64,000 nucleotides of DNA from an uncultured Paracoccaceae bacterium (lineage in GTDB: Bacteria; Pseudomonadota; Alphaproteobacteria; Rhodobacterales; Rhodobacteraceae). Location: assembly GCA_947499635.1 (NCBI GenBank), contig CANMPD010000006.1, positions 124,001 through 188,000 of the forward strand, given 5' to 3'. The position numbers were made by a program, and so were the translations under genes. Of the stretch, positions 43,951 through 54,995 are shown one piece after another (the first letter of the stretch is position 1; each line of letters starts with the position of its first letter). The notes below the pieces were generated by a model. That model was not told the DNA's origin. It did not search any database and saw only the letters and a list, made by a program, of their open reading frames with translations.

Positions 43951-44301
43951 ATGGATCAATCTAAGGTCGGTTTTCAAAAACGTTTGCGCGTTATCAACCG
44001 GCGTCACAAAGGGTTTGTACAAGATGGGTATCAGGCGCGTCTTCGTGGAGATGGCTTAATTGAACTGGTGCCTCGAAGAACGACACGGTCATGGATCTCG
44101 GCGCGTGCTGTTGTGTTTGTCATCGCGGCCATTTTTTCAGTTAAGGGATGTTTGATCGCGTTTCTTGGCAGCGAGAGCTACGATCTGAGAGTGCAAGATT
44201 TGTCTGAAGGTGTCTTTGTCGAACGCATGGGGGCCACGATCATGTCTGGTGAACCTGTTTCGCGATGGATTGCAGAAAAGATTACGCCGTACATTCGTTA
44301 A
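43951..44301 (+). CDS. conserved hypothetical single-pass membrane protein
   Basis: A 116-residue protein: basic N-terminus (MDQSKVGFQKRLRVINRRHK), one helix (about 55-75, ISARAVVFVIAAIFSVKGCL) and an extracytoplasmic tail. ATG 43951 has GGAG 8 nt before; a TTG at 43921 is also open. Function unknown. Confidence 0.7.
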   Translation: MDQSKVGFQKRLRVINRRHKGFVQDGYQARLRGDGLIELVPRRTTRSWISARAVVFVIAAIFSVKGCLIAFLGSESYDLRVQDLSEGVFVERMGATIMSGEPVSRWIAEKITPYIR

Positions 44302-44407
44302 TTGATAATTTTAGACGGCCCATTCTTAGAAGGCCCATTTATTGACTGACCTTGCTGATCTTCGTGTCCAGACTTGGACTGTAGAACGCATTTTATTCAT
44401 AGTATAT

Positions 44408-44447
44408 AATGCAGTGCACCGCATCCGGATTTGGGATGCGATGCATT
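44408..44447 (-). terminator. hairpin downstream of the DUF1127 gene
   Basis: CGCATCC-GGATTTG-GGATGCG stem with partly paired flanks (AATGCA...TGCATT), 22 bp after the minus-strand stop. A U-run is not evident. Confidence 0.4.
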
Positions 44448-44468
44448 ATTGACGGACACGCGTCGTGT

Positions 44469-44672
44469 TTATTTGATGAGCGCCTCGATTTCGCTGCGGC
44501 TTATGCCGATATCATCCAGTTCGCGATCAGACAAAGAGTTCAGCGCTTTTTGCGTGCGACGGTTGTCGTTCCATGCGGTCAGTGCAAGTCTTAGAAATGC
44601 CAATGCAGTACCGATACGGCCATACGTACCAGCGGTGCCACAGTTGCTGCGGGTGGTGTCAAGAATAGCCAT
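44469..44672 (-). CDS. DUF1127 (YjiS-like) small protein
   Basis: A 67-residue protein ending in the DUF1127 helical motif TQKALNSLSDRELDDIGISR. Small DUF1127 proteins in alphaproteobacteria affect RNA and phosphate metabolism. AGAGGA precedes the ATG. Confidence 0.9.
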   Translation of the reverse strand: MAILDTTRSNCGTAGTYGRIGTALAFLRLALTAWNDNRRTQKALNSLSDRELDDIGISRSEIEALIK

Positions 44673-45042
44673 GTCAGGTCCTCTTTCTTCAGTGTTTAAA
44701 AAATCATCGATTTGTTCCTAATGCAGCACATAGGTATGAATGATCGGGCCGGCAATTGGCAAAAATGCAATATACCTTTGCTTAAAATGCATGGCTTTTA
44801 GGTGGGATAATTAACCATAAATGAAGGTTTTATAAGGACTTGGATCGCGCGTGTCGTTTTTGACTATGTAAGTGTCGATACCGTTTCTTTATCGCCTAAA
44901 ACTTATCATCGATTTCGGTTTTTTATGCGGCGTGGATGAGCCGCGAAAAAATGTACGTGGACATGTTCTCTATTTGTGCTAGTTTGGATTGAGCTGGTCG
45001 AACAAAATAATAATGATTACAGCGTGAAGAAGGCGGGCATAT
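44673..45042. other. 370-bp divergent intergenic region (DUF1127 / ruvC)
   Basis: No gene seen. It contains TTAACCAT at 44811-44818, a match to the CtrA half-site, in AT-rich surroundings. The length is ample for promoters in both directions and possibly a small RNA, but no hairpin with U-run supports one. Confidence 0.35.
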
Positions 45043-45540
45043 ATGCGTATCTTAGGCATTGATCCGGGTTTGCGAACCCTCGGGTGGGGTGTGATCGAAT
45101 CTCATGGTACGCGCTTGACACATGTGGCCAATGGTCATTGTGTGTCCGACGGTGATGACTTGGGAGAGCGCCTGCTGTCTTTGTATAATCAAATTTCCGA
45201 AGTCATCGAAGCGTATCAGCCTGATCAAGCCGCGATTGAGCAGACTTTTGTTAATAAGGATGGGGCTGGAACGCTTAAGCTGGGGCAAGCCCGCGGGGTT
45301 GCTTTGCTGACCTTAGCAAAAGCTGGTCTATCTGTTGGAGAGTACGCGCCAAATCGCGTGAAGAAAACGGTTGTAGGAGTCGGACATGCAGACAAGGCAC
45401 AGGTTCTGCATATGGTGAAACTGCAACTGCCGGGGTGCGCCCCAAAAGGTGCGGATGCTGCGGATGCTCTGGCGATTGCGATTTGCCATGCCTATTATGG
45501 TGGTACACAGCAGCGACAATTACGAGAGAAACGCGCATGA
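45043..45540 (+). CDS. ruvC: Holliday junction endonuclease RuvC
   Basis: A 165-residue resolvase. [14 protein letters not shown] (catalytic Asp7), [12 protein letters not shown] (Glu) and [14 protein letters not shown] (catalytic Asp pair) are present. Stop overlaps ruvA start (ATGA). Confidence 0.97.
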   Translation: MRILGIDPGLRTLGWGVIESHGTRLTHVANGHCVSDGDDLGERLLSLYNQISEVIEAYQPDQAAIEQTFVNKDGAGTLKLGQARGVALLTLAKAGLSVGEYAPNRVKKTVVGVGHADKAQVLHMVKLQLPGCAPKGADAADALAIAICHAYYGGTQQRQLREKRA

Positions 45541-46226
45541 TTGGCAAGTTAACTGGGCGATTGGACTACAGGGCACTTGATCATATCTTAATCGATGTGC
45601 GCGGTGTTGGTTATATTGTCTACTGTTCCGAACGCACGATGGCGACCCTGCCAGGTACTGGTGAAGCGGTGCAGCTGTATACTGATATGGTGGTGCGCGA
45701 AGATTTGATGCAACTCTTTGGCTTTACGTCTTTGGTTGAAAAGGAATGGCATCGCCTGTTGACCTCTGTGCAGGGTGTCGGGGCAAAAGTGTCTTTGGCA
45801 ATTTTGGGCACGTTGGGCACCGATGGTGTTAGTCGTGCGATTGCACTCGGGGATTGGGCGAGTGTTAAAGCGGCCAAAGGTGTTGGGCCAAAGACGGCAC
45901 AACGCATCGTTTTGGACCTTAAAGATAAAGCGCCAAGTGTAATGGCAATGGGAGGCAGTGTTCACGACGCTCTGAGTGGTGCTGAACTTGATGACGTGCT
46001 TGAGCCGGCTGATGCCGAAGTCAAACCTACACGCAAAGCCAAAACGGCGCCGAAACCTGCGAATAATGCGCAAGCTCAAGCCGGGGCTCTTTCAGCTTTG
46101 TCTAATCTTGGATATGGTCCGTCAGACGCTGCGGCCGCGGTTGCCGAAGCGGCAGCGTCGGATGTTGACTTGGGTGAGGCTGATCTTATCCGTGCGGCTT
46201 TACGGCTGTTGGCCCCGAAAGGCTAA
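45537..46226 (+). CDS. ruvA: Holliday junction branch migration protein RuvA
   Basis: A 229-residue protein: OB fold start [20 protein letters not shown], two HhH motifs ([13 protein letters not shown] and [19 protein letters not shown]), an Ala/Lys-rich linker and the C-terminal RuvB-binding domain. It binds junctions and loads RuvB. Confidence 0.97.
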   Translation: MIGKLTGRLDYRALDHILIDVRGVGYIVYCSERTMATLPGTGEAVQLYTDMVVREDLMQLFGFTSLVEKEWHRLLTSVQGVGAKVSLAILGTLGTDGVSRAIALGDWASVKAAKGVGPKTAQRIVLDLKDKAPSVMAMGGSVHDALSGAELDDVLEPADAEVKPTRKAKTAPKPANNAQAQAGALSALSNLGYGPSDAAAAVAEAAASDVDLGEADLIRAALRLLAPKG

Positions 46227-46229
46227 ATC

Positions 46230-47249
46230 ATGATAGAGAGTGATCCGGCCCTGCGGCCCGAAAGTCTGCCCGAAGACAACGACCGAGCACTGCGTCCTCA
46301 GGGGCTTGGCGAGTTTATAGGTCAGGCAGAGGCGCGTGCAAATCTGCGTATCTTTATCGAAAGCGCGCGCCGGCGCGGCGAAGCCATGGATCATACGCTA
46401 TTTCATGGCCCACCCGGATTGGGGAAAACCACGCTTGCGCAGATCGTGGCGCGAGAATTGGGTGTGAATTTTCGTATGACGTCAGGTCCCGTTTTGGCGA
46501 AAGCAGGGGATTTGGCTGCGATTTTGACCAATCTTGAGGCACGGGATGTGCTGTTTATTGATGAAATTCACCGTCTCAATCCAGTTGTAGAAGAAATTCT
46601 ATATCCGGCACTAGAGGACTTCGAGCTCGATCTTGTTATTGGTGAAGGTCCTGCTGCACGGACAGTGCGGATCGAATTGCAGCCTTTCACCTTGGTGGGG
46701 GCAACCACGCGTATGGGCTTGCTGACCACCCCGTTGCGTGACCGTTTTGGTATCCCGACACGCTTGCAGTTTTATACAATTGATGAGCTCTTTGATATTG
46801 TGAGCCGAAACGCGCGTAAGCTTGGCGCACCAGCAGATGATGCTGGCGCCCGCGAGATCGCGCGGCGCGCCCGCGGCACCCCAAGGATCGCGGGACGGCT
46901 CTTGCGCCGCGTGGTGGACTTTGCGATTGTCGAGGGCGACGGGACAATCTCACGCGAGTTGGCGGACGGTGCTTTGACACGCTTAGGGGTTGATCAGTTG
47001 GGACTGGATGGTGCTGACCGTCGTTATCTAAGCCTGATTGCCGAAAACTACGGCGGCGGCCCTGTGGGGATTGAGACGATTTCTGCGGCTCTCTCCGAAA
47101 GTCGAGATGCGCTTGAGGAAGTGATTGAACCTTATTTACTACAACAAGGGTTAATCCAACGGACGCCGCGTGGCCGTATGCTTGCCCAGAAGGCTTGGGT
47201 GCATCTGGGTGTCGCGCCGCCGAAATCGCAAAGTGATTTGTTCAGCTAA
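46230..47249 (+). CDS. ruvB: Holliday junction ATPase RuvB
   Basis: A 339-residue AAA+ motor. [20 protein letters not shown] (Walker A), [11 protein letters not shown] (Walker B), [18 protein letters not shown] (sensor) and winged-helix C-terminus. Starts 4 bp after ruvA. Confidence 0.97.
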   Translation: MIESDPALRPESLPEDNDRALRPQGLGEFIGQAEARANLRIFIESARRRGEAMDHTLFHGPPGLGKTTLAQIVARELGVNFRMTSGPVLAKAGDLAAILTNLEARDVLFIDEIHRLNPVVEEILYPALEDFELDLVIGEGPAARTVRIELQPFTLVGATTRMGLLTTPLRDRFGIPTRLQFYTIDELFDIVSRNARKLGAPADDAGAREIARRARGTPRIAGRLLRRVVDFAIVEGDGTISRELADGALTRLGVDQLGLDGADRRYLSLIAENYGGGPVGIETISAALSESRDALEEVIEPYLLQQGLIQRTPRGRMLAQKAWVHLGVAPPKSQSDLFS

Positions 47250-47342
47250 TTCCGAGATGTCGAGTGGTGACAGATCATGAATAGCCCCCTTGTCCTTGGC
47301 GTGTGTTCTCGGCATTAAGTGCCATGAAAACGGAGGGAAGAT

Positions 47343-48008
47343 ATGGGTGCGGTGACACCAGACCAAATCGAGGCACTGTTTACGCGCAGTGATGGCACTT
47401 ATGCATTTGCGCGGTGGGGACGACCGATTGCGCCGATTGTATTTGGTGTGGAAGAGGCGACACTGGCGACAATCAAAGGCGCAATCGAAGCGGTTGTAAC
47501 GTTGGCCGGACACCAAATGACGGACGCGGATCCTGAACTTGGTGCAAACCTTATGGTCTTCTTTTTTCGCGATTGGGCTGAGTTATTGGACGTGCCAGAT
47601 TTAGGGCGTATGATCCCTGATCTGGTGCCTTTGGTTGAGAGGCTTTCGTCAGGTCAGGCGCGCCAGTATCGGGCGTTTCGTTTTGATGAGCAGGGCGGTA
47701 TTCAGGTTTGTTTTGTCTTTTTACGTATGGACGCGGAGATGTTGAACATTCCTGCCGACACTCTTGCGCTCGCTCAAGCGGCTCAAGCGATGGTCACATG
47801 GTCTGACACTGCGTTTTCCACCGCTTCGCCATTGGTGGTGGTGCCAGAGACCAAGGCAACTATCCTAAGACCTGACGTCGCGGGAATTATTCTGGCGGCC
47901 TATGATCGAATGATGCCTGTATGCGCATCGGATGCCAGCCACGCGCTGCGTTTGTTTGCGCGCCTTCAGGCTCCGATTTTGCACGATGAGGTTCCCAATG
48001 CCACATGA
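47343..48008 (+). CDS. conserved hypothetical protein between ruvB and ybgC
   Basis: A 221-residue soluble protein (MGAVTPDQIEALFTRSDGTY...). GGAGGGA lies 5 nt before the ATG. It overlaps ybgC by 11 bp. The same placement is usual in Roseobacter genomes as far as I recall, but no function is known. Confidence 0.75.
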   Translation: MGAVTPDQIEALFTRSDGTYAFARWGRPIAPIVFGVEEATLATIKGAIEAVVTLAGHQMTDADPELGANLMVFFFRDWAELLDVPDLGRMIPDLVPLVERLSSGQARQYRAFRFDEQGGIQVCFVFLRMDAEMLNIPADTLALAQAAQAMVTWSDTAFSTASPLVVVPETKATILRPDVAGIILAAYDRMMPVCASDASHALRLFARLQAPILHDEVPNAT

Positions 48009-48384
48009 GTTTCCTGTCAGTGTCTATTATGAAGATACCGATATGGGAGGGATCGTATATCACGCGAACTATCTGCGTTTTATTGAACGTGCACGCAGTG
48101 CATTTGTTCGTGCGCAGGGTGTCGATCAAAATGCGTTACGTCATCGTGGCGTCGTATTCGTTGTGTCGCGGATCGAAGCTGATTTTGTTGCACCAGCGAA
48201 GTTTGAAGACGCGCTTGTCGTGAGGACGCAAATTGTAAAGCAATCACCAGTACGTCTGGTTTTGCAGCAAATGGTATTCAGGGATGATCTTGAGTTGTTT
48301 CGGGCGCGCGTCACGGTTGTGTCCATGGATATGGAGAGTGGGCGGCCGTTGCGATTACCGGCAGAACTTCGCGCATTGAGTTAA
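47998..48384 (+). CDS. ybgC: acyl-CoA thioesterase YbgC (Tol-Pal associated)
   Basis: A 128-residue hot-dog thioesterase with YYEDTDMGGIVYHANYLRFIE (catalytic Asp and family signature). It hydrolyses acyl-CoA and sits at the head of the tol-pal cluster in most proteobacteria. Confidence 0.93.
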   Translation: MPHEFPVSVYYEDTDMGGIVYHANYLRFIERARSAFVRAQGVDQNALRHRGVVFVVSRIEADFVAPAKFEDALVVRTQIVKQSPVRLVLQQMVFRDDLELFRARVTVVSMDMESGRPLRLPAELRALS

Positions 48385-48490
48385 CATTTGCGGCAACAGG
48401 ACGCTGTTTTTATGGCTTTCTGGTGCAACTGCTGTCATGCTAGGCGCAACAAGTCGTATTTAAAAACGACACAGGCGATAGAGCAGGTAG

Positions 48491-49186
48491 ATGGCAACAG
48501 AAACTCTGGTATTGGCGCAGGAGATTGATTTCTCCATGTGGGGTCTATTCGCACGTGCGACACTGACCGTAAAATTTGTGATGTTACTGTTGGTGATATC
48601 ATCCGTGTGGTCATGGTCTATTATCATTCAACGGACGTTGGTTTTTCGTCAAGCACGTGCCGAGGCTTTGCGGTTTGAGCAAGCCTTTTGGTCTGGTAAT
48701 CCCTTGGATGAACTTTTTGATCAAATTGGTTCTGACCCTGCCGGTCGGGCTGAACGTGTATTCGCTGCCGGAATGTCTGAATGGCGGCGCAGCCACAGGA
48801 CCGATGGGGCGTTGATTCCTGGGGTTCAGTCGCGCATAGATCGGACGATGGATGTAACGATTGCTAAAGAGAGCGAGAGTTTACAAACTGGATTACAGGT
48901 TCTCGCGACGGTTGGGTCCACGGCGCCTTTTGTCGGGTTGTTTGGGACCGTTTGGGGCATCATGAATGCCTTTGTCGAAATCGCTGAAGCGCAAAATACC
49001 AATCTTGCAGTTGTCGCGCCGGGTATTGCAGAGGCTTTATTGGCCACGGGCCTTGGGCTGTTGGCTGCAATCCCTGCGGTAATTTTTTACAATAAGCTAA
49101 GCGCAGATAGCGATAAGATTATCGCTGGCTATGAAGCGTTTGCAGATGAGTTTGCGACGATTTTCTCGCGCCAGCTGGATAGTTGA
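48491..49186 (+). CDS. tolQ: TolQ, proton channel subunit of the Tol-Pal system
   Basis: A 231-residue MotA/TolQ/ExbB protein with three helices; GSTAPFVGLFGTVWGIMNAF and APGIAEALLATGLGLLAAIP are the conserved channel segments. It energises outer-membrane constriction at division with TolR and TolA. Confidence 0.96.
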   Translation: MATETLVLAQEIDFSMWGLFARATLTVKFVMLLLVISSVWSWSIIIQRTLVFRQARAEALRFEQAFWSGNPLDELFDQIGSDPAGRAERVFAAGMSEWRRSHRTDGALIPGVQSRIDRTMDVTIAKESESLQTGLQVLATVGSTAPFVGLFGTVWGIMNAFVEIAEAQNTNLAVVAPGIAEALLATGLGLLAAIPAVIFYNKLSADSDKIIAGYEAFADEFATIFSRQLDS

Positions 49187-49189
49187 ACG

Positions 49190-49693
49190 ATGGGCGCTGC
49201 GATCCAAAGTAAAAATGCGGGCGGGGGCACGCGACGCGGGCGCAGGCGGTCTCGGGCGCGACCAATGGCGGAGATTAATGTAACACCGTTTGTGGACGTT
49301 ATGTTGGTTCTCTTGATTGTGTTTATGGTTGCGGCGCCGCTTTTGACCGTGGGTGTTCCTGTGGAATTGCCAAAAACTGCTGCAGGCGCTTTGTCTGGTG
49401 ATGAGGAAGAACCACTCAGTATCACTTTGACCGCCGCAGGTGAGGTTCAGATACAAACCACGCCTGTCCCGCGTGAAGACTTGATCTCGCGATTACGTGC
49501 GATCGCATCTGAACGCGAGTCTGATCGGGTTTTCTTACGAGCGGATGGTGCTGTGGCTTATGCTGACGTGATGCAAATCATGGGGGCGTTAAATGCTGGC
49601 GGTTTTTCGAATGTAGGCTTGGTGACAGATACCGGCGGTCCTGCACTGGATGGGTCTTCTGCGACGCTGCCTGCTGCAGCTGATCAAGAGTGA
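49190..49693 (+). CDS. tolR: TolR
   Basis: A 167-residue ExbD/TolR protein: basic N-terminus, INVTPFVDVMLVLLIVFMVA helix with the essential Asp, periplasmic domain. Starts 4 bp after tolQ. Confidence 0.95.
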   Translation: MGAAIQSKNAGGGTRRGRRRSRARPMAEINVTPFVDVMLVLLIVFMVAAPLLTVGVPVELPKTAAGALSGDEEEPLSITLTAAGEVQIQTTPVPREDLISRLRAIASERESDRVFLRADGAVAYADVMQIMGALNAGGFSNVGLVTDTGGPALDGSSATLPAAADQE

Positions 49694-49706
49694 CCGGGAG
49701 GTCTGC

Positions 49707-50849
49707 GTGCAAACCGGTACGAAAATCTCGCTTATTGGCCACGGCGCGCTGATCTCATGGGCGCTGGTGGGTGGGATCTTTCGTTCGGCACCTGATCCAG
49801 TTTCTGTACAGGAAGTCGCTGTGATTTCGTTGCAAGATTTCGAGCGTCTGAATGAACAAGTCACAAGTCCCGATGTGGTCGAGGCCCCGGAAACGCCTCA
49901 GGTGCCGGCAACAGTTTCAGATCTTCAGGTCGATGCAAGGCCACCAGATGACGTACCAGGCGATGTACTGCCCGAAGCGCCGGTCAAGCCAGAGCCGGAT
50001 CCTCTACCCGAACCCGTAGAGCCCGATCCTGAACCCGAGATTCAGCAAGTGGTACCGGAGGTCTCTGAACCACAACTCGATGATAGCCCTCTGCCTCAAC
50101 TGACAGAGCCAGAAGTCGGTCGTGCAATCGATCGTGTGGCGCCAACGCCGATTGCAGAGCCTGAGCCCGATGTCGCAATTGATGACGTTACCCAAGACGA
50201 GATAACCCCAGAAGCCGGCGCCGATGAGGTGCAACCGGCACAAGAGGCGACCGCGCAGGAAGCGGCGAGTGATCGCACGGTGACAGAAGCCGAAGCGCAA
50301 AGTGATGCGCTGTCGCTGCAAAATGCGCCACGTCCACGTATACGTCCCAAACGACCAACGCCTGTCGCTGATGAGCCCAAGCCTGAACCGCCGCAATCCG
50401 CGCCTCAGGACGATCCCGCCGAGGCTGAGCCAACACCAAGCCCCGCACCAGATGACGCCGCGATTGAACAAGCCTTGCAGGATGTGTTGGGGCAATCGGC
50501 ACAACCAGCTGAACAAAAAAGCGGCCCTCCTTTGACTTCAGGAGAGAAGGAGGGGCTGCGTGTGGCCGTGTCACAGTGTTGGAATGTTGGCGCGCTCTCA
50601 AGTGCGGCGCAACGGGTCACGGTTGTTGTTGCGTTGAATTTGACACCGGACGGTAAACCTGTTTCAGGCAGTCTTAAACTGGCCTCCAGTGAAGGCGGTG
50701 ACCAAGCCGCCGCAAATCAAGCATATCAAGCTGCGCGCCGCGCGATTTTACGCTGTGGGTCAAAAGGTTTTGATCTGCCTGCTGACAAATACGAGCAATG
50801 GCGTGATATAGAAATGACGTTTAACCCGGAAAGGATACGGAACAAATGA
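49707..50849 (+). CDS. tolA: TolA
   Basis: A 380-residue protein: N-terminal anchor ([19 protein letters not shown]), long acidic Pro/Glu-rich spacer (about residues 60-260), and a C-terminal domain with the TolA signature ([14 protein letters not shown] and [14 protein letters not shown]). The start is GTG 49707 with GGGAGG 7 nt before; the frame opens earlier inside tolR. It bridges the inner membrane to TolB and Pal. It overlaps tolB by ATGA. Confidence 0.92.
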   Translation: MQTGTKISLIGHGALISWALVGGIFRSAPDPVSVQEVAVISLQDFERLNEQVTSPDVVEAPETPQVPATVSDLQVDARPPDDVPGDVLPEAPVKPEPDPLPEPVEPDPEPEIQQVVPEVSEPQLDDSPLPQLTEPEVGRAIDRVAPTPIAEPEPDVAIDDVTQDEITPEAGADEVQPAQEATAQEAASDRTVTEAEAQSDALSLQNAPRPRIRPKRPTPVADEPKPEPPQSAPQDDPAEAEPTPSPAPDDAAIEQALQDVLGQSAQPAEQKSGPPLTSGEKEGLRVAVSQCWNVGALSSAAQRVTVVVALNLTPDGKPVSGSLKLASSEGGDQAAANQAYQAARRAILRCGSKGFDLPADKYEQWRDIEMTFNPERIRNK

Positions 50850-52171
50850 GACATGCTTTGGTCGCAGCGCTATGCAGCCTCTCGCTTTTGTTGCCGAACG
50901 TAGGGCAAGCACAAGATGGTCCGCTACGCATTGAAATTACCGACGGTGTTATCGAACCTCTTCCCTTTGCTGTACCCGATTTCATAGCAACATCGCCTGC
51001 AGCCTCGCAATATGCGGAACAGTTGGCGCGGGTTGTGTCGCAAGATCTGGTCGGATCAGGTTTGTTTCGTGAAGTCTCCAAAGAGGCTTATATTTCCCAG
51101 TATACCGACTTTAATACACCAGTAAAATTCCCAGATTGGCGCGCAATCAATGCGCAGGCGCTGATAACGGGCGAGGTTACTTTGTCTGGTAACCAGTTGA
51201 CGGTTCGTTTTCGTGGGTATGATGTTTTCGCGGGCAAACAGTTGGATGGAGCAGGTCTGCAGTTGACTGGGACGACTGACGGTTGGCGTCGGATCGCCCA
51301 TAAAGTCGCGGATGCAATCTATTCGCAAATTACCGGCGAGGGTAAATATTTCGACAGCCGTGTTGTTTTCGTTTCGGAAAGTGGGCCTAAAAATAACCGC
51401 CAAAAACGCCTGGCTGTCATGGATTATGACGGCGAGAATGTGCAGTATCTTACGAACTCAAGCTCGATTGTTCTGGCACCTCGGTTTTCCCCATCGGGGG
51501 ATCGTGTCCTTTATACAAGCTACGAGAGTGGGTTTCCGCAGATTCACGTGTTGGATATCGGTCGTGTGCAGCAGCGGGTTTTATCCGCAGGCAATGGCGC
51601 TATGAGCTTTGCTCCGCGTTTTGCACCAGATGGACGGCGCGTTGTTTACTCTCAATCCGAAGGCGGCAATACGGACCTCTATAGCCTTGATATTGCAAGC
51701 GGGGCTACGCAGCGTTTGACAACATCGCCGTCTATTGAAACCGCGCCCTCATATTCGCCGGATGGTAGCCAGATCGTATTCGAGAGCGATCGCTCCGGTA
51801 CGCCGCAGATATATATTATGTCTGCGAATGGTGGGGCCGCGAAACGGATCAGTTCTGGGAAGGGCCGGTATGGTACGCCTGTATGGTCGCCACGTGGTGA
51901 CCTTGTTGCGTTTACCAAACAAAATGCAGGCCGTTTCCATATTGGCGTGATGCGGACAGATGGCAGTGAAGAACGTCTTCTGACGGCTTCCTTTTTGGAC
52001 GAAGGGCCCACTTGGTCGCCTAACGGACGTGTGATTATGTTCACACGTGAAACCCAAGGACCTACAGGGCGCGCGCTGTTATATTCAGTCGATATATCAG
52101 GTCGTAACCTCAAACCGGTACGGACCCCAGCTGGCGGATCTGATCCTGCTTGGTCACCTTTGCAAGAATGA
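50846..52171 (+). CDS. tolB: TolB beta-propeller protein
   Basis: A 441-residue periplasmic protein with a signal peptide ([18 protein letters not shown]), N-terminal domain and six-blade propeller shown by repeats such as [20 protein letters not shown]. It interacts with Pal and TolA. Confidence 0.97.
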   Translation: MRHALVAALCSLSLLLPNVGQAQDGPLRIEITDGVIEPLPFAVPDFIATSPAASQYAEQLARVVSQDLVGSGLFREVSKEAYISQYTDFNTPVKFPDWRAINAQALITGEVTLSGNQLTVRFRGYDVFAGKQLDGAGLQLTGTTDGWRRIAHKVADAIYSQITGEGKYFDSRVVFVSESGPKNNRQKRLAVMDYDGENVQYLTNSSSIVLAPRFSPSGDRVLYTSYESGFPQIHVLDIGRVQQRVLSAGNGAMSFAPRFAPDGRRVVYSQSEGGNTDLYSLDIASGATQRLTTSPSIETAPSYSPDGSQIVFESDRSGTPQIYIMSANGGAAKRISSGKGRYGTPVWSPRGDLVAFTKQNAGRFHIGVMRTDGSEERLLTASFLDEGPTWSPNGRVIMFTRETQGPTGRALLYSVDISGRNLKPVRTPAGGSDPAWSPLQE

Positions 52172-52287
52172 GGCTTGCAGGGATGATGAAAAGCGGGGCA
52201 GTTTGTGCTAAATTTTATAGAAATAGCTCGAAACACCTTACTAAGGTCGAGCGTGCAACATCCCAAAGGGATGAAAGAGGCAGTGTG

Positions 52288-52800
52288 ATGAAGAGTTTTA
52301 AAGCGATCTTTTCGGTAGCCGTTGTGCTTGTCGTAGCCGGATGTTCACAAAGTAGATTTGATGACAGCAGTTATAATGCTGGCGCAAATGGCGTGAACGG
52401 AAATATTGGCGCAGGGGGGATCTCGGATCCGGCAAGCCCCGCGTATTTCCGCGAAACCGTTGGAGATCGGATTTTATTCCTGGTTGACCAATCCACCGTA
52501 AACCCGCAGGCACAAAGTGTGTTGCAAGGGCAAGCGCGATGGTTGGCAGCAAACCCTGAGTATACGATTACAATCGAAGGACACGCCGACGAGCAGGGGA
52601 CACGGGATTATAACCTTGCCTTGGGTGCGCGTCGCGCAAATGCGGCGCGGGAATATTTGATTTCTCTGGGTGTAGATGGTTCACGGATCAATGTGGTTAC
52701 CTTTGGTAAAGAACGTCCGGTCGAAATTTGTTCAAATGAAAGCTGCTACTCTCAAAACCGTCGCGCTGTGACCGTTTTGGCAAGCGGCTTATTGGGGTGA
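52288..52800 (+). CDS. pal: peptidoglycan-associated lipoprotein Pal
   Basis: A 170-residue lipoprotein: lipobox VVAGC, Gly/Asn-rich linker, then the OmpA-like domain TIEGHADEQGTRDYNLALGA. It anchors the outer membrane to peptidoglycan. AGAGG precedes ATG 52288; the longer frame overlaps tolB and is rejected. Confidence 0.96.
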   Translation: MKSFKAIFSVAVVLVVAGCSQSRFDDSSYNAGANGVNGNIGAGGISDPASPAYFRETVGDRILFLVDQSTVNPQAQSVLQGQARWLAANPEYTITIEGHADEQGTRDYNLALGARRANAAREYLISLGVDGSRINVVTFGKERPVEICSNESCYSQNRRAVTVLASGLLG

Positions 52801-52804
52801 TTCC

Positions 52805-53665
52805 ATGCCTTGTCTGCGCGCTTTTTTGAAAAGAACAGTTTTACCTTTTGGCCTCTGTATAGGTTTCACCCTCTCAGGTCTGTCGCCTTCAGTCGCGCAA
52901 TCACAGGAGCAGACATTGGCGGACATTCGCCAAGAGCTCACTGTGTTGCACCTGGATATTCAACGTTTACGGCGTGAATTGTCTACGACAGGCGCACCTA
53001 GCGTAAGCGGAGGAAACGGGTCGGTTTTGGCGCGCGTGGCCGCAATGGAAGGCGAGTTGCAGCATTTAACAGCGCAGACAGAGCAGCTAGATTTCCAGAT
53101 CCAAAACATTGTGCGTGACGGTACGAACCGGATCGGAGATCTTGAGTTTCGTTTGGTTGAACTCGAAGGGGGCGATCTCTCGACGTTGGGAGAAACATCA
53201 ACCTTAGGGGGAGATGTTTCCGCCAACGAAGAGATCAGCGAGGGTACCGATCCCGCACAAACTTCACCCAGTGAAGAACTTGCAGTCGGAGAACAGGCGG
53301 ATTTTGCATCGGCGATGGCGGATCTCGATGAGGCAAAGTTTCAATCCGCCGCAGACAAATTGGCAGCTTTTCAGGTGTCATACCCGGGAAGCCCTCTTGC
53401 CGCTGAAGTGGATTTAGCGCGCGGGAAAGCGTTAGACGGGTTGGGAGATACGCGAGAAGCTGCACGGTCTTATTTGGCAGGGTTTACGGCTGCGCCGACA
53501 GGCCCGAAGGCGCCCGAAGCCTTGTTTGAACTTGGTGCGGCTTTGGGCCGCTTAGACCAAGTCGATCAAGCTTGTATTACTCTTTCTGAGGTTGCGGTAC
53601 GTTTCCCAGCCAGTAATTCGGTGACTTTGGCGCAAACCGAACGGGCTAAATTGAGCTGCCCGTGA
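52805..53665 (+). CDS. cpoB: CpoB/YbgF, Tol-Pal coordinator
   Basis: A 286-residue periplasmic protein: signal peptide, coiled coil (about 35-110: DIRQELTVLHLDIQRLRREL) and C-terminal TPR repeats. It couples Tol function to cell-wall synthesis. Starts 4 bp after pal. Confidence 0.9.
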   Translation: MPCLRAFLKRTVLPFGLCIGFTLSGLSPSVAQSQEQTLADIRQELTVLHLDIQRLRRELSTTGAPSVSGGNGSVLARVAAMEGELQHLTAQTEQLDFQIQNIVRDGTNRIGDLEFRLVELEGGDLSTLGETSTLGGDVSANEEISEGTDPAQTSPSEELAVGEQADFASAMADLDEAKFQSAADKLAAFQVSYPGSPLAAEVDLARGKALDGLGDTREAARSYLAGFTAAPTGPKAPEALFELGAALGRLDQVDQACITLSEVAVRFPASNSVTLAQTERAKLSCP

Positions 53666-54915
53666 AGATAACGTCGCCAGAGAAATATGAAACCATTAAG
53701 GCGCACTTCGGAGATCCTTCTCCTGCTGCGATAGGGGTTGCTGTATCTGGCGGTAGCGACTCATTGGCTCTGTTGCATTTGCTACATGAGATTTTTGATT
53801 CTGATGTTGTTAAATTACATGTGGCGACTGTTGATCATGGGTTAAGAAAGGAGTCCAATGCTGAAGCGGTGCAAGTGGCTCGGATAGCTCAAGATCTTGG
53901 TTTGTCACACACAATTTTGCATTGGGAAGAGGGGCCGGGCTCCGGGAACTTGCAAGAGCAAGCCCGCGCGGCACGTTATCGGCTTTTAGCGCAGTGGGCG
54001 CGCGAAAACGATATTGCTGCGGTTGGATTGGGGCACACAGCCGATGATCAAGCCGAGACAGTGTTGATGCGCATGAGACGGGTGTCTGGTGTTCGTGGAC
54101 TTTCGGCAATGTCCGCACGTCGCATGCAAAACGGCATCTCTTTTGTTCGCCCCCTTTTGGATGTCCGTCGCGAAGAGTTGCGAGATTACTTACGAGCAAA
54201 TAATCTACAGTGGATCGAAGATCCGTCAAATTCTGATCACCGTTTCGAACGGGTTCGCACACGTGAAGCTCTCAAACATCTCGAACCTTTGGGACTAACT
54301 GTTGACGCGCTGCGTTCGGTTGCCGAAAATATGGGCCATGCACGGGATGCTTTGGATTGGTACAGTTTTACTGCGGCACGTGATATCGTAACCATTTCTG
54401 AATACGGTGTGTGTATCTGCCAACGTCAGTTTCGTACTTTGCCTGATGAAATTGCGCATCGCATTCTGTCGCAAGCGATCCGGTGGATTACGGGGTTGGA
54501 TTACCCTCCTCGACGCACCGCCATGATCGCAGCTTTGCGGTCCGTTCGTCATGGTGTTTCGTTTACGGTGGCTGGGTGTCAGATTTTAACGCGTCGGGGT
54601 ATGACTTGGGTGACCCGCGAGCTCAATGCGGTGACTGGAATCACTGGAGAGGTAGATGGAAAATGGGATCTATGGTGGCAAGTTTATGGACAAAAATTCG
54701 AAGATCATGAAGTTCGCGCTATAGGGCAAGACGGGCTGCATCAATTTAGCGAATGGCGCGCTTTAGACCTTCCTCGTATGGTTCTGGCGGTCACTCCTGG
54801 GGTATGGTCTGGCGAAAAGCTTTTGGCTGCACCTGCAGCAGGGCTTGACGCAGGCTGGAGTGTGCGCCATCTGAAGGACGCAGAAGAGTTCTATGGCGGT
54901 TTTTTATCTCATTGA
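53662..54915 (+). CDS. tilS: tRNA(Ile)-lysidine synthetase TilS
   Basis: A 417-residue ATPase with the PP-loop GVAVSGGSDSLALLHLLHEI and the family core GLGHTADDQAETVLMRMRRVSG. It makes lysidine at C34 of tRNA-Ile(CAU). The start is a GTG overlapping the cpoB stop (GTGA). Confidence 0.93.
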   Translation: MKITSPEKYETIKAHFGDPSPAAIGVAVSGGSDSLALLHLLHEIFDSDVVKLHVATVDHGLRKESNAEAVQVARIAQDLGLSHTILHWEEGPGSGNLQEQARAARYRLLAQWARENDIAAVGLGHTADDQAETVLMRMRRVSGVRGLSAMSARRMQNGISFVRPLLDVRREELRDYLRANNLQWIEDPSNSDHRFERVRTREALKHLEPLGLTVDALRSVAENMGHARDALDWYSFTAARDIVTISEYGVCICQRQFRTLPDEIAHRILSQAIRWITGLDYPPRRTAMIAALRSVRHGVSFTVAGCQILTRRGMTWVTRELNAVTGITGEVDGKWDLWWQVYGQKFEDHEVRAIGQDGLHQFSEWRALDLPRMVLAVTPGVWSGEKLLAAPAAGLDAGWSVRHLKDAEEFYGGFLSH

Positions 54916-54995
54916 ATCTGACCAAATCATCCCTATTTTAGAGGGAAATCATTGTCCCACTTTTGGGGCGCACCGACTTCTTTAGGAGAGCTTCC

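Noticed and set aside
50004-50516. 170-codon minus-strand frame
   Set aside because: Antisense of the Pro/Glu-rich TolA spacer; a composition artefact.
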